Shown: positions 32,409 through 46,421 of the stretch, in pieces
Layout of the letters: every line of letters begins with the position of its first letter
Numbering within the stretch: position 1 is the stretch's first letter
Assembly: GCA_964017235.1 (NCBI GenBank)
Contig: OZ024929.1
Coordinates: 164,161,609 to 164,225,608 of the forward strand
Direction: 5' to 3'
Source: Sabellastarte sp. h YS-2021
Taxonomy: Eukaryota > Annelida > Polychaeta > Sabellida > Sabellidae
Length of the DNA stretch: 64,000 bases
Notes under the pieces: model-generated
Seen by the model: the letters and a program-made list of their open reading frames with translations, nothing else
Told to the model about the DNA's origin: nothing
Database searches by the model: none
Made by a program: the position numbers and the translations under genes

Positions 32409-33948
32409 TATAACACTTAAACAAATTTGATAAATTGTGGAGATGATGTGGAAGTAGTAAACTAAGTGCCACACCACTTACACGATCACTGATGGGTATT
32501 TGTAAATCAGCTGTATAAGGACTAAATACATGCAATACCAACTTCACAACTCAAGCATATGATCTCATTAGCCCTATAGCCCCTAAACCTAACCCCAATA
32601 TATGACAACATATATGACCTAACCCCAGGTATGTAATCCTAACCCCAATATCTTCAACAACTCCTAAAGGTATGTAACCCCTAACCCCTCACCAAATATC
32701 CTCATCTCTGGTATTTAAACCTAATAACCCATCTTCAGAAATGACCACTAAATATATATAATAAGGTTATGTTACATTAATCACATCAAGTTGCTATTAT
32801 GTATTTACTGGTCATTTCTGAAGAGGAGTTATTAGGTTTAGGGTTTGCATGCAAACTAATTTAATAAACTTCAAAACCTAATCTAATAATTTATATCACT
32901 CAACTAGGCCCATCTATGTAACTCCAAATACCAATACCTACAATATATGACCTGATATCAGGTATGTTACCCTAATAATCTGTCAGCAGTATATGAGCTT
33001 TGTAAATTCTATAAGGGTCAAATGCTTTGTCAAGTCTACAAGGGTCAAATATCCTATCCAGAAATACTTAAGTATATAATTAAACTCTAATTATTCATAG
33101 TAATAAGTTTAACATACAACCCTATGATCTCAATAACCCTGACTCAACTATTTAATATATTGAAATACCATTGTATACCTATAGTAACAACCTATATAAC
33201 CAAATGCATAATAATAATAATAATAAAAGGAAATAGACTCAGACTGTCTGAATATTTACCATCAAAATAATTATTATATATAATTATATGTAAACCTCTT
33301 AAACCACTGAAGTTACAAGATGATTGCATAATATTTACTACATGGCAAAATAGGAAAACAAATTATAATGTTGAATGAGGTAAATAACATGTGGAGAGGG
33401 ACATTACACCACACTGCACACTCAAGGACTATCTCAATCAATGGAAAAGTGGATTTTCTCACTCGCTATTTATTTGCAATCGTGATGGGATCCAATCACG
33501 AATTGACTCTCCTTGACCTAATTAGGTATTTGACCAATCAAAGAATTTATATGCTTTTCATTTGGATCCCATCACATGACCCAATCAGCTGTTTTTGTTT
33601 ATAAAATATTATTCTTATGTAATCGCTCTCATAAACTGCTCTCTCAATATGTATAACAATAATAACTCCTTATTCTCAGTTGAATCTTACACGCAACGTC
33701 CTACCATATGCAGAAAACATGTTAACTAATTTACAGATGTTGAAACAGATAAATAGGCTTGTTCCACGAGCACACAATCAGAATCCATGTCCAATATTGG
33801 ATGCAATCTTATTTTCTATCCATATAAACACTCCCAGGAGATTTTGGGTTTGTTTTATATATGTTGGATGTTGTTGTTACCACTATCACTGTTAATATTG
33901 TGAAAATTTTTCTTCATCGTCTTATACAATCTTTCAAGAAACATCAAA
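32409..33948. promoter_or_regulatory. Divergent gap between two polymerase B genes, with palindromes
   Basis: No gene seen. It contains CCTAACCCC-rich degenerate tracts (32575-32700). It also holds an inverted repeat with arms at about 32706-32740 and 32800-32840 (CAGAAATGACCA / TGGTCATTTCTG). A second inverted repeat, GTGATGGGATCCAA / TTGGATCCCATCAC, lies at about 33484-33498 and 33563-33577. TTTATAAAAT near 33600 could be the TATA box of the rightward polymerase gene. The gap should contain element ends or a shared promoter, but I could not define terminal repeats. Confidence 0.45.
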
Positions 33949-36196
33949 ATGGAATCAAACATATCACCAAGGCATTATGTTTGTAGGTATTGTGAATGGG
34001 ATATGATTCCTAACTCTAATCTGGACTATCACGAAGGAATATGTCTGTTTTCTGATAAAAGAACTCAGGAAATCTGCAAAATATGTGAAAAGAAGTTCAA
34101 CACCTCAGAGGAACTCAAGTTTCATCTAAAGAAATGTGGCAAGTACCAATGTTATAAATGTTACCTGCTTTTTTGACTGCTGCGGCTTTGGATTCTCATA
34201 TTATTTCTTATCATCATAACAGTGATAATAACAACAACTCCAGGACATTTATCTGCTCCCGATGTAAGAAGAAATGTAGTAGTAGACGAGATTTATATAA
34301 CCATAGAATGAACCAACATGGGGGGAATGATGACAATGATCTGATGATATCCCAGACTATATCCAGAATGAAGAAAATGAAAATATAAAAAATATATAAC
34401 CAATAGAAATCATATAATGGATTATCATCATGAGGGTGAACTGAGGTATGTATATAACTTTTCAACTAACAATCTCAGTGATGGTTATGCAGAGATCAGA
34501 AGACATTTAAATGAAATTTTTGATGATCAAAATGTGACATATAGAATTAACTTTGCTTTTGGTATGATATTATTTAATAATCAAACAGGTGAATATAGGA
34601 TTATATTCCATATTTTAACAGTAGAATTCTGACATATCCATTCACAGTCTCTAATAGTTTACGTTTGTTGATGAACAAAATTTTGAAAGTAGATATTATA
34701 GAGCAAGCTCGAGCTGTAAGACCCTCAACAGCCTGGACACTTGCATTCATAACTAACGTGCATTATAATATATTTTTAACAGATTTTCCACTTGGAGTAG
34801 CAGTAAGTCTACCTAGTTATATCACTACTAATATCTAATCTAATCTAATGTGGACTTTTATAGCGCTTAATCTCCATCACTGATGGACTCTAAGGCGCAT
34901 CTAAACATAAAGCAAGACAGTTATCGTTAATCAAGGGACATAGCCAGGTCGTACCAAGGAGACACAGATGTGACGGGAGAGGCTATGGTGGGTAGGCTTT
35001 TGCAAACAGGTAAGTTTTAAGCTTCTTTCTGAAGGAGGCAACTGATGTTGCACTGCGAACATCTTGAGGGAGGTCATTCCAGATCTTAGGAGCATCAAAG
35101 GCAAAACTATGGCCAAAATGTTTGGCTGACTTAAAGACTGATGAATGGAAAGGAGGAACTGTAAGGTATTGACGATCTGGGTGACTATGTCTAGTACTAT
35201 AGGGACAACTACTAAAAGACAAGAACGGTTCGAAGTAAGAAGGAGAACCACTATGCAAAAATTTATACACAAGTGTTGCGGTTTTGAAAATACAACGATA
35301 CTTAACAGGCAACCAGTGGAGTTTCTGTAGAATGGGTGTAACATGAGCATACTTTCTATGATTTGTAACAATACGAGCAAGGGTGTTCTGAATACTTTGC
35401 AATTTGTGCTGATTGAAACCGGACAAACCTCTGAACAGAGAGTTACAATAGTCCAGACGACTACTAACCAAGGCATTTGCAGCAAGGACTGCCACTTCAG
35501 AAGTGAGATACTTTCTAATTCTACGGAGGTCACGCATCTGAAGGAAGCACGCTTTGCAAGTCCTCTTGATATGCTCAGAGAATGAAAAATCTGCATCAAA
35601 CCACACACCTAGATTTCTGACAGAATCAACCGGATGAAGAAGGCTACCAAGAATGCTGACAGGAAAGTGAGAGGAAATCTTCTGACGTTGAGCCTTGGAA
35701 CCAAAGACAATAAACTCAGTTTTTTCAGGGTTGAGCTTCAATTTACTGAGAGACATCCACTCTTGAACATCACGAAGGCAGGCATTTAGCTTGGCGAGAG
35801 CCGAAGAAGCATTCTTGTGGGAGAGATGGATGTATAACTGAGTGTCATCCGCATAAAAATGGAATTTAATATGCGGGTGGAGGCGAATAATTTTACTGAG
35901 TGGTGTTGTATAGAGTGAAAACAGTAACGGACCCAGATCAGAACCTTGTTACTAATAGATATTTGAAGAATGTCTTTATTAATCATAGAAAAAATCAACC
36001 ATATCAGGATAATTTAATGTTTTTCAGATGTCTCAAGTTACATTTTAACAATAATAAACAAGTTAAAGACTATTTTCGAATGTGGTTAAAATATAATAAT
36101 CGAACAATAGATGAAACCCAATTTCCAGGAATCATAGACATTGAGAAATGTTTTAATATCAAGATTTTGATATATATAATTGTTCAAGATATGTAA
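33949..36196 (+). pseudogene. Second Polinton polymerase B, N-terminal part only, split by a LINE
   Basis: The ATG at 33949 opens C2H2/CxxC fingers (YVCRYCEWD, CKICEKKF, CYKCY), with another finger in the next frame (CSRCKKKCSSRRDLYNH, about 34250-34315). Then TGEYRIIF (about 34590) and EQARAVRPSTAWTLAF (about 34700) follow, matching 31719-31500 on the other strand in order and content. After the LINE (34834-35949) it continues with ITNRYL-like, NQPYQDNLMFFRC and FPGIIDIEKCF, to 36196. It is diverged from the first copy and has one zinc finger fewer. It stops before the exonuclease domain. Confidence 0.8.
34834..35949 (-). mobile_element. L2-like LINE, 5'-truncated, ORF still open
   Basis: Inserted in the second polymerase copy with TACTAATA at 34826-34833 and 35950-35957. 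The frame from about 35944 to 34983 is uninterrupted and has FYADDTQLY (about 35830), LKLNPEKTEF, LDYCNSLF, LHWLPV and the C-terminal end. The 3' UTR ends TCTAATCTAATCTAATG at 34834. It is truncated just before the FYADD block. The same subfamily as 46422-46974. Confidence 0.92.
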
Positions 36197-39100
36197 ATCC
36201 ATATTTTCCAACTAGATATCCATGTTTATGCTATTAATAGGACCGGTATTAAAATTAATATCATTTTTTTTTCTTTGTTTAAAAACAAACAATTGTGACA
36301 TTAATTATATAACTTCAGTATTTTAACCAACCAGTTTCTTAAGTTTCAATCAGTTTTATTAAGTTGGCTATAATTATATTGTAATTATATAGTAATTATG
36401 GTAATGGGTCTAGGGTAGATCATTTTTTTCTTCTCTTTTGAAGTTAATTAGTTCATGACTACAGGAACATATAAAGTTTATCCAAGTTACAGAATAGGTT
36501 TTTCTGGTTATTTTTCACCAAACAGTTTTTAAAATGTTGTCTTATAGCCAGGCAGGGGTACACTTTCCCCACTAAGCTGTATAAATACTTGTGACCCAAA
36601 TAAGGGTCACCACTAAGTAAAGCATTCCTGTAATGCAAGATTTTGAGAGGGGGATATTTTAACTCTGTACTCACTTTATTGATTTTCTAGGCTGAATATG
36701 CTTTCTTTGAATGTGTGTGTGTGTGTGTTCAGTGAATCTCGATCTTTTAGTGGGTTTGTTTCAGTACACACACTTGTGTAGAGTGAGGAATGTGTTCTGG
36801 GGATAGTTTAGTATAAAACTGAATATCCTTATTATGTCTCAAAAGTTATTTATACATGTAAAATTGTACTTACATATTCTTGATATATTGGGACATGTTT
36901 AATAATCTATGGTAATGTAATTTTACTATATTTTGGGGAGAAACTTTGTGCAAATAATTACTCTGAATGTCAGAGTAGAGTCAGAGTATGTCAGAGCTCA
37001 GCCAATCAAATGGCTTCTAGGCATTGTGGGTATCTATGTACTCTGGAAACCAGAGTAAGTCAGAGTAGGCCTTATAAATTGAGAGTAAAATAGGTAATTT
37101 GTGGAGTTTAGCTCAGAACTCCAGTGTGTAAACATCTCTCCTGAGAATTTACCAGCAGATTAGTTCACTCCACTCTGATAATTCCACACTTATCCACTGA
37201 GGTAATCTACAATCTACAACCACAACCATAAACTTATAGTATAACAGATATCTTATCAGAATACTGTTGGAAATCACTGTAAGTGCCTTTATTATTTTAC
37301 CCAGTTACTTAATAGGTGATATTAATTATTTTAGAGGAATAATTTTGGTATACTGATATTTATCAGCATTAATTATAAGGCCAGACAGAGTGCTCATTGA
37401 TAATTATCAAGCACTAAGAGAAACTTGGCACAAGCTAAAATACCCCTTTGAGTAGGTCATTCTAAAGTTTTTCTGGGTGACTCATAAAGTTGGCTGAGTG
37501 TATTAACAGTACCGGAATATCTGTATGAATAACTGAATAGTACAATTTAGTTGGACCATTTAACTCAAGGATTGTTTCTTTTTCTTGTCATTGTCTAAAC
37601 GTTACATTGATTCTGCATGGACCGTTATATATATTACACTGTACATAATATTTTACTGAATACTGTGTATCCTATCTGTACAGATATATAATTTCACCAT
37701 AGCATATGTTGCTGTTTTCTTTTTCACTGACTAAACGTTACATTGGTTCTGTATTACACTGTATATAATATTTTACTGAATACTGTGTAACCTGTCTATA
37801 CAGATATATAATTTCACCATAGCATAGGTTACTGTTTTCTTTTAATAAACTGACTTTGTAGTTATATATTTGGCTCTTTTCATTACTATCTTGACACTTG
37901 CTCATACTTCTATTTAAAACTACTGACCACAGCTGTGGAATCTGCTGAAGAGAAATTACAGTTATATAAGTACTAGGTAGTACCCCTGGCCACATAATAC
38001 CCTTACACTTTGATATTAAGACTTAGACTGTAATCAAGACTAATCAGAATCTGGTTACTGTGATATTGCATTGAGACAACTCCACTTTGTGACACTCAAC
38101 CAGATTAAATTTAACTGGTGGCTTCAGAAGTGAGACCCCAGTACAGAGATAAAAGCTACAGAGATAAGAGATACAACACTTCCACTGGGCCGTTTCATTA
38201 TAAAGAAGCTATGATCATGTAGGAAAGCCACAATTCTCAGTTCAGATGCAGATAGAGAAGTTTTCTGTATAAGCTTGCAAACTGAAAACTAGTTATTTGT
38301 GCATGGAAGCATTTGAGAAACAAATTCAAATTACTAAGTTTTGATGAATAAGCTTGAAGTTATTTAACATAAGTTTGACTTCAAAATGTCTTTTTGTAAT
38401 TATCAGGAATTGCATTAATCAAAATATAATAATAAATTATAAAAATTATATTTGGGTGCATCAGTTTTGTTGATATAATTTAAAATAAGGATAATGGATA
38501 AAAATGTACAAGTACATGCACACATAATGTTTATCATCTTTATAATCTTTAAGAATTAGCCTTTGCTTTACAAATATCTACAAATTCAAAAACTAGTGCA
38601 ATAATAGTTTTTTTTCAAAATGTTAGACTTAATCGCTATATCTCCCTCTAGAAAAATAATTTTCAATCAACGATCACTAGTCATTCATTTCCCAACATTC
38701 AACCTGTTTTCTGTTCAATAAGATGACTAAGATTTCATGTCTGAAAAGCTAACTTGATTTAGTGGTGATTTTTTATGAACTATCACTACTTTTTCCAGTA
38801 AGAAATCCAGCTTTGAAATAGTGTTGTAATTGTGTAAATTTTTCAACCAAAAATCACCATGTTTTCTGGTCAAAATATCACTACTTTTACATGTCAGAAA
38901 ACTAACTTAGCTTTAGTAGTTGATAATGCGGATTTCAACATCAGAACCTGTTTTAAATTCTAAATCAACGACATTTCAAGGCGTGTGCCTGGTCGGTAGT
39001 TTCTGTTGCTTTTTAATTTCAGAAACTTTGGCTGTGTATTTGCTGAAATGTCTTAAGAAATGTTATTTGTACCAACCAGACACTAACAAGTAGTTGTAAA

Positions 39101-41880
39101 ACAAAACTTTCTACATATATTTTGCTATGTCTGTTATTATAGAGTTGTTCTCTGACTATTCAAACTGGCATTATAAAGAACAAAAGACTTACATCTCTTT
39201 TAAAATATTTGGTTTTTAATGTTTCTGAGGCAGTCAAAAAACATATTATGATCTGTGTTGTCGTGCAAAATCACTGTCCAAATACTTTTTCAATGAAATA
39301 TGTTATACATTTGTGGTAAAGCCTGTAAAATATTTTCAAAAGATGAGCACCTCTTCACTCATCCCTACCCTCTTCCCATATTGCTGAATTTCAACCTTTT
39401 TGACCCTTCACTTTAAAAAGTGATTAAAAATGAACAGGTGAGTAAAGTGACCATACAAAATAATAAGAATATTAAAGCTACCACTCAGAAAATGTCTAAG
39501 TCAGATTCTGGTTCCAAGTTTTATAAAATACCTGAAAACCTCATGTTTTGAAGCTGGCACATTTAAGGATATCTGTGTCTAGCTTGTTTTCTTTTCAAAT
39601 CTCTTTCATTCAGCTTTATTAAGTAGCCTTCTTTTATATTTCACATTTAGCTGTACTATTTAACACATTTTTTCCAAAATTTAAAACACCACCAAAAATT
39701 GTGTTAAAGAAATTAAAAGACAAAAAGTTATAGTTCTTGATTTTGAAGTTTTTTTTCAGTTTTCAATATGTCAACCATGCTTTTTACAGCTACTGATACT
39801 TTTATAAGGAGTCTCTAATGGAGGCATTGGTACTTGGAATGTTCAAACTTTAATTCCATTTTATTTTGTGGGTTTTTTTTGGGCTCAGGCATGTTATGTG
39901 GGAGTTCATGAGATTTGCTTTGTAGTCCTTGTCTTCAGATTGTTTGCGAGAGGTTCAAGTGTAGTACCAGGTAATTGTTTTTCACTGTTCTTAAAAGAGA
40001 CAGGAAAAGAAAAATTCTGAAATGAAAAGGAATATACCCCACAACTTGTTTCACAAGCTCTTTGTTGACAAGAGTTCACAGTGCCTTGTATAATTAGGTT
40101 TTTATCTCCACTGCAGAGAATACATGTGTACATATTTCTGTGTGAAATGCCTCTTCAGTTCAACTATGTCTCTCTAGTGGATGATACATTGTGATCCTGT
40201 TTATCTCAGTACACAGTTCTACATCCAGTTCTAAACTTACATAAGTCTCTGTTCTTATGTTTTAATAAACATTAAAGCTTATATGTAAATTTTATGTTTA
40301 AATGTTTATTAAAAGTTTAATAAACTGTTTGGATCAATATAACTTGTTATTTTTATGGATTTAAAATCTAGTCTAATGATATGTGGCTAAAAAGAGATCA
40401 CATAAATCTTCTCATACATTTGATGAAAAATGTTCCAAAAGTATTCAAGATGATAATCCCTTTGTTTTAATTAACCTCACTTTAAATGACCATAACTTTC
40501 TCTTTCTAGTTCAATTTTTATAATCTGTTCACCTTTGTGTTCAATTTAAGTTGAACTCAACCATAATATGGTTGTTTTGTGATCTTTCAACACAGATATA
40601 AACTGTAAGCCCAAATGTATTGAAATTGAAGCGGCTAAAGTTTTGCTAAATTTTTCTACCAAATGTAACATTTTTTTCTGTAATAACATTGAACTTAAAG
40701 TCCACAGTGCATGAAAAAAGTTTCTTTAAAATTTTGTATGTGTATTGCAGTGAGTAAGACAATCCCAACAATGAAAACTAGACATCAATCAGAGCATCCC
40801 CCACTGAGATACAGCCTCTCAAAGTGGCATATAGAATAACATCCCTGAAAACATGTGTGGAGGAGTTGTGACGAAGTTTAACTTTAACTGAGTAAGGATC
40901 ATTTTGTTTGAAAAGTTTTTATAATTTAATATGATAATTAGCATTTATTCTTTAATATGAAAGCTCTCAATCAGACTCCATCTAAAACTGTCAATGATAG
41001 AGTGTTTGAGAGTGAGGATTCTGTAGAGATAACATTTTAAATATTAACCACAAATAATGTAATTCTAAGAGCAGGTTGGGTTACAGTCATACATTTATTA
41101 ATGTGTATCAATCAGTGTTAGTGTTTTTTCTCTTTTGACTTGGGTTGTAAACCTTTCAATGAAGTTTTTGAGTATAGTGTTTAACTTGGTTATTTCTTGC
41201 ATGCAATTCCACCAAAGTACATTAAAATGTTTTATAATCAACAAAGTACACAACTCTTCTCTATGACAAACAAGAAGTTCATCAAAATTCATTCTTTCCT
41301 GTTGGAATAAAATTATAGAATACATTAGATGATTCTTTTAAACGTGTTAATTATCTAGTACAGGTGATCGATATTAGAACTTGATACACTCAAAAATGCG
41401 AATAAACTGTAGTCCTCTTAAAGAACATCTTGCACATACTTACATGTTATAGAAAATTCAACTTGTGACTGTGCCCTTTCAGTAGCAAACAATTCTCAGT
41501 TTCTTTTAGAATGCAGACTACTACTCAACCTAGGCAGTCAATGCTTAACAAGTTACAAGTTTTACCAACAATAACCACTGATTTTCTTTTATATGGAGAT
41601 AACTTGACTTTTGAACAAAAAATGTAGTTTTTGAAGCAGTGCAAGAATTTTTAAAGGAATCAGGGCGGTTTTCATAGTTTTATGTTAGTCACATGTCCAC
41701 AAGTTCATCATCATTATCATCTATTGATATTCTTTTGTAAATAGTTCTTCCTGCGAGAAGGCTTATTATAATCTTTGTTGATTTTGCCTGATTGCTTCAA
41801 TAAAATATTGTTTATGAAAAAAAGAATTTCATACTTTAAAAGTACTAATTTTCAAGTGCAAATTTACATGAACATTGCAA
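36197..41880. other. Gene-poor intergenic DNA
   Basis: No coherent frame over 5.7 kb. Visible items: a (GT)n run at about 36714-36728; repeated CAGAGTA words at 36965-37070; and a tandem duplication of about 136 bp (37595-37730 and 37731-37845, starting CTAAACGTTACATTG). A phrase at about 41905-41935 resembles one near 6520. The rest shows nothing I can name. Confidence 0.5.
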
Positions 41881-42120
41881 GGTTATCCTTATAGACGGGA
41901 ACCAGCCATCCTTTAACAATAAAGGGACTGGTATCGGCCAGGATGGCCTTGAATACATCATTGCCAGCTGTCATTATCGGGATATCTCGATCATTATTTT
42001 AATTACTTATATGCTTTTAGTATGTATTTAAAACATTTTAAACATTTATTATTGAAATTATAACATCAAATATTGTGAATTAAACTTAAAAATATTTTGG
42101 AATGACAATAATCTTTAGAA

Positions 42121-44702
42121 CAGTGGAGGAATTGGGGAAGGTCTTGCTTAACATGAAAAACAATAAAACTCCTGGCATGGATGGCTTCCCTGTAGAATTT
42201 TTTAAAGTTTTTTGGTGTGATATGAAATTTTTTATTTTAAGAGCCATAAATCGATGCTATGAGAAGGGTCTATTATCTATCTCTTTACGTTCAGCCGTTA
42301 TAACTTGTATCCCAAAAGGGGACAAGTCTCGAGAATTGCTGAAGAATTGGAGACCAATTTCTCTTTTAAGTAGTCTTTATAAGCTGGCATCTGCAACGAT
42401 TGCTGGGAGACTTAAAAAGGTTCTAGATAAATTAATATCAGATTCGCAGTGTGGCTTCATTAAAGGAAGATTTATAGGGGAGTCTACACGATTGGTATAC
42501 GATCTAATGCACTACACTGAATCAAAAAATATCAATGGGTTATTGATGTTGATAGACTTTGAAAAAGCCTTTGATTCTATCTCTTGGAAATTTATGTATA
42601 AAACTTTAGAATTTTTAGGTTTTGGAAAAAAATTTGTAAACTGGGTTAAGCTGTTTAACAACAAAATATCTGCCTCTGTTTTACAAGTTGGTATTAAGTC
42701 AGAATCCTTTAATATAGAGCGCGGATGTAAACAAGGCGACCCCATTGCACCATATCTTTTTATTATATGTAGTCAGATTCTAAATTATCTCATAAATGAA
42801 AACTCTGAAATTAAAGAAATAAAAGTACATAACACAGAACTGAAAATGACACAGTTTGCCGATGACACCACACTCTTTTTAGATGGTTCAACCAACTCTC
42901 TTCTTGCAGCCCTAAACACCATTGAAATATTTGGTACATTATCCGGTTTAAAAATTAATACTAGTAAGACTAAAGTGGTTTGGATAGGAAGGAAAAAACA
43001 TTCAAGGGAGAAGATAAACGTACCATATAACTTGGAATGGGGTATTCACCAATTCCGTTTGCTAGGCATTCACTTTTCTACCAACCTCGACGAAATGCCA
43101 ATGCTCAATTATTCAGCAGCACTAAAACAATGTGACAAGCTTTTAATGGGTTGGGAAGAAAAGAAATTTAACACCTTTTGGTAAAATCACCATTATTAAA
43201 ACTTTCATTTTGTCAAAATTCAACCATATCTTCACCTGTTTACCCTCTCCACCTGCTCACTTCTGTAAATCCTTTACGAAAATGCTCTATGATTTTCTAT
43301 GGGACAACAAGCCGGATAAAATTAAAAGACTACAAATCTCGCAAGACTACAAAAATGGTGGTCTTAGAATGGTAAACATAGAAAATTTTATCCATTCCCT
43401 AAAACTGACCTGGATAAAAAGACTATTTGTTGGCAAAAACTCTCCTTGGGTTTTATTGTCTCAAGTATCAATTTCAGATATAAACAATTTAATTGTATAT
43501 GGCTCTGAATGGGGTTGTAATACTATAAAGAAAAACACTGGTATGAACCAATTTTGGAAAGATGTCTTATTGTCATGGGTTAAATACTCTAATAAAGTTA
43601 AGATTGAAAACAATTCCGATATCTTGGCCTCGCCAATATGGTACAATCCAGACATATCTCAAACAACTTTATTTTTTCCACAGTGGTTCAAGCATGGAAT
43701 TACTTATATTGGTGATTTAATAAAAAACGACTGGAGCTTCTTGAGTGAGCTCGAAATAGAAAAGATCTATGGATTTAAACCTACCAATTTTTTGGAACAC
43801 TTCAGATTAAAAACACTCTGTGATTCTCTAGTCAAAAAGCATAAAAATAAGGAGTCGTGTATATTTGAAAAACCGTGTATACCAAAAACTTTATCTATTG
43901 TTTTCAATAAAAGTGGGGCAAAGCCCTTCTACAATATTTTAAACGAGGCTACTTGTGATATGAAATTCAAGACCAAATGGAATGAAGACTTGGGTATTGA
44001 AATCAAAAAATATACATGGGAACATTTTTTTACTGTTTGTTTCAAAACAGTACAGGAAAATGAATTAATTTGGTTTCAATATAGGCTTATTCATAGGATT
44101 TTAGGTACACAGAGGTTACTGTATAAAATGGGAATAGTTCAATCGGAATTATGTTTGTTGTGTCAGTCTGATACTGAAACATTAAAACATCTTTTCTACG
44201 ATTGTTCTATATCTCGCCAAATCTGGAATGATGTGAAGCTGTGGATTGCATCAAAAACTGGTTTCAGTTTGAACCTCTCTCCTCAAGAAATTCTGCTGGG
44301 ATACACAATGAGAGACCAGCATTTCCTTCCTGTCAATACAATAATAATGGTCGTAAAGAGTCATATATTCTCTAATTCAAGACAACAAAAACCATTTGAT
44401 AATGTACATCTTCATCGAAAAATAAAAAAAGTATTTGAGGAACAGAGGTTACTGTCAACTTACAACCAGACTGTAGAAAAATTTAGTAAAAGTTGGGCTG
44501 TATTTAATAAATTGTTTACTTAAAATTTATTTTATGAAAATTTTGTAAAATGTACTCAGCCTTCTGTGGTTTAGTGTAAATTTCTTGTATTTTGATGTGT
44601 AAATATTTAAAAGTTGCTATAACTGGAACACCTCCTTGCCAGGGTGTGTGTACCTCCAGGTCAGTGTAATGGCAAGTTCTAATGGTAGCAATAAAGGAAC
44701 AT

Positions 44703-44736
<34 letters not shown>
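42121..44736 (+). mobile_element. Tx1/L1-like LINE, 5'-truncated, with poly(A) and 14-bp target duplication
   Basis: Encodes the reverse transcriptase part of ORF2: TPGMDGFPVEFF, NWRPISLLSSLYKL, the LIDFEKAFDSISW block and the catalytic FADDTTLF (about 42857). A single-base frameshift in a CTTTT run near 43180 joins the second frame (43210-44523), with the thumb/maturase-like part and a CLLC...HLFYDC zinc knuckle. The 3' UTR ends in about 30 A (44707-44736). AATAATCTTTAGAA flanks it at 42107-42120 and 44735-44748. The Met at 42102 lies in flanking DNA, so it is not a native start. Truncation removed the endonuclease and ORF1. Confidence 0.93.
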
Positions 44737-44738
<2 letters not shown>

Positions 44739-44748
44739 ATCTTTAGAA

Positions 44749-46421
44749 GCAAAACATGTTTTAGGTGATAATAGAAGATCAACAGTACTTAAACTAACTA
44801 AGGAAGCGTTGTACCCAAGATGGTGGGCGATACCTGACCCTACATTGCAGAGTAGGGTCGGCGGAAACCAGACTATTATCCTTACAGCTATTAAAAGTAG
44901 ATATCATGAAAGATACACTGTTGTCAATAAAATGTCGGAATGTGGTTCAGATCTCCAGTGTATTAAACTCTACATCCTGGTACTGAACCAGTGTGGTCAA
45001 TTCAGCCTGCTTACTTTCAATATTGGCAGCAGTGTAGCCCAATATAAAAGAGCCTATTTTGAACACAAGTTGCAGTAAAACTGTAGTGTTAATTATTAAA
45101 AAAGACCATTATTTGTGTGTGACCACACAATATTTCAAGTTCATTTGATAGAAGAATCTTTGCACTAAGTGTAGGGAAAAAAAATTTTTTGGACTGAAGC
45201 TGACCCTTTCAAAGCCAGTTTATAAAACACTAATTTCACTTCATTTTACACTATTTTGTATTGTACACACAGAAATCAGAGTGGGAAATCACCTTGTGTG
45301 ATGTGGCACAGTTTCAGAGAGGGATCTGTTTTGTTTTTCCAACTGTCAGATTTAACTGGCTTTTAATGTACTTTCTAGTGGGAGATGGGACTTGCCAGGT
45401 GTGTTGTTACACACATAATCTGTACAATAATGAAAAAAACAAATTTCATACACTGTGATCTTTAAATACAATTTTAGTATCATAACAATATTTTGAATTT
45501 TGCATTTCAAATTGACTGCTACAACAAAAAGTTACCTTTTTATTGCTAACTAATTTCCTAAATAGTTATAATTTATACATGCTAATTAATGAGAATTGTT
45601 TCATACTGGAATAAAAGTAGTAAACTTGATGCCAAAAAAAACATAAAATACTTTTAACAGGTCCAAACTGAAGATGTCTGACCTGAATATGCCAATTTGC
45701 CCATATCTTTAATAAATATTTTGCTAATTTATAAGCATAAATAATTTGTAAGCATCAGGAATAAAATGGTCATAAGATATCTTGATATATGCTGTACTAG
45801 TTTTTCAATGTCTTTTATTTTCTTTTACATTACAACTTAATATCTGTTTGTTTCTGGAAACAGTGCATCTTTCTTGATGAAACTTAAATTGTTTTTAACA
45901 CATATGTATAAACTAATATTTAGATAGAATGTTTAAAATCTGATTAAAACATTACAGGTTCTTTAATAGGATATGTAGCCTTTCATTGTGAAAGAGATAA
46001 ACTATGTAAATATATTGCCTTAGAACCAAAGTAACAGTGTCATCCATTCACAGCTGTAGTGTGTGACCCTCAAAAAAGTGATGTCATTTTCCCTTTCATG
46101 CTAGTTATGTGTGGAGAGAGGGATTGTTTATTGGAGGAAGATAAACAGCCATACATAACACATAGCAGAGCCGGCTGGTAGATGTTTTGATTTTAAAATA
46201 TATTTACGAATTTTTTGGCCTATCTCCTTTAAGGCATTGGACATTGCTTTCTACATTGGAACATGCCAGATCATACACTCTACTTAATTTATGGTCTTTC
46301 TGTAGCAATCATCCTTTTCGCATTTTTCATACTTTTATATTTATCACTTTGCACTTTCATCCTATTTGCACTTTCATCCTATTTGTTAATTGTCAACATC
46401 CAATTTGTATTTCACTTGAAC
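44749..46421. other. Intergenic DNA, no gene seen
   Basis: A 90-codon frame at 44809-45078 (MYPRWWAIPDPT) has no recognised motif and is probably chance. Otherwise nothing found. Confidence 0.4.

Noticed and set aside
32575..32700. CCTAACCCC-rich stretch resembling interstitial telomere repeat
   Set aside because: Spacing and sequence are irregular, with ATATGACC words between; it is not a run of TTAGGG units.
36714..36728. (GT)n microsatellite
   Set aside because: Too short to be of note.
42102..42120. Met start of the Tx1-like reverse transcriptase
   Set aside because: These codons lie in the target-site duplication, so they are flanking DNA.
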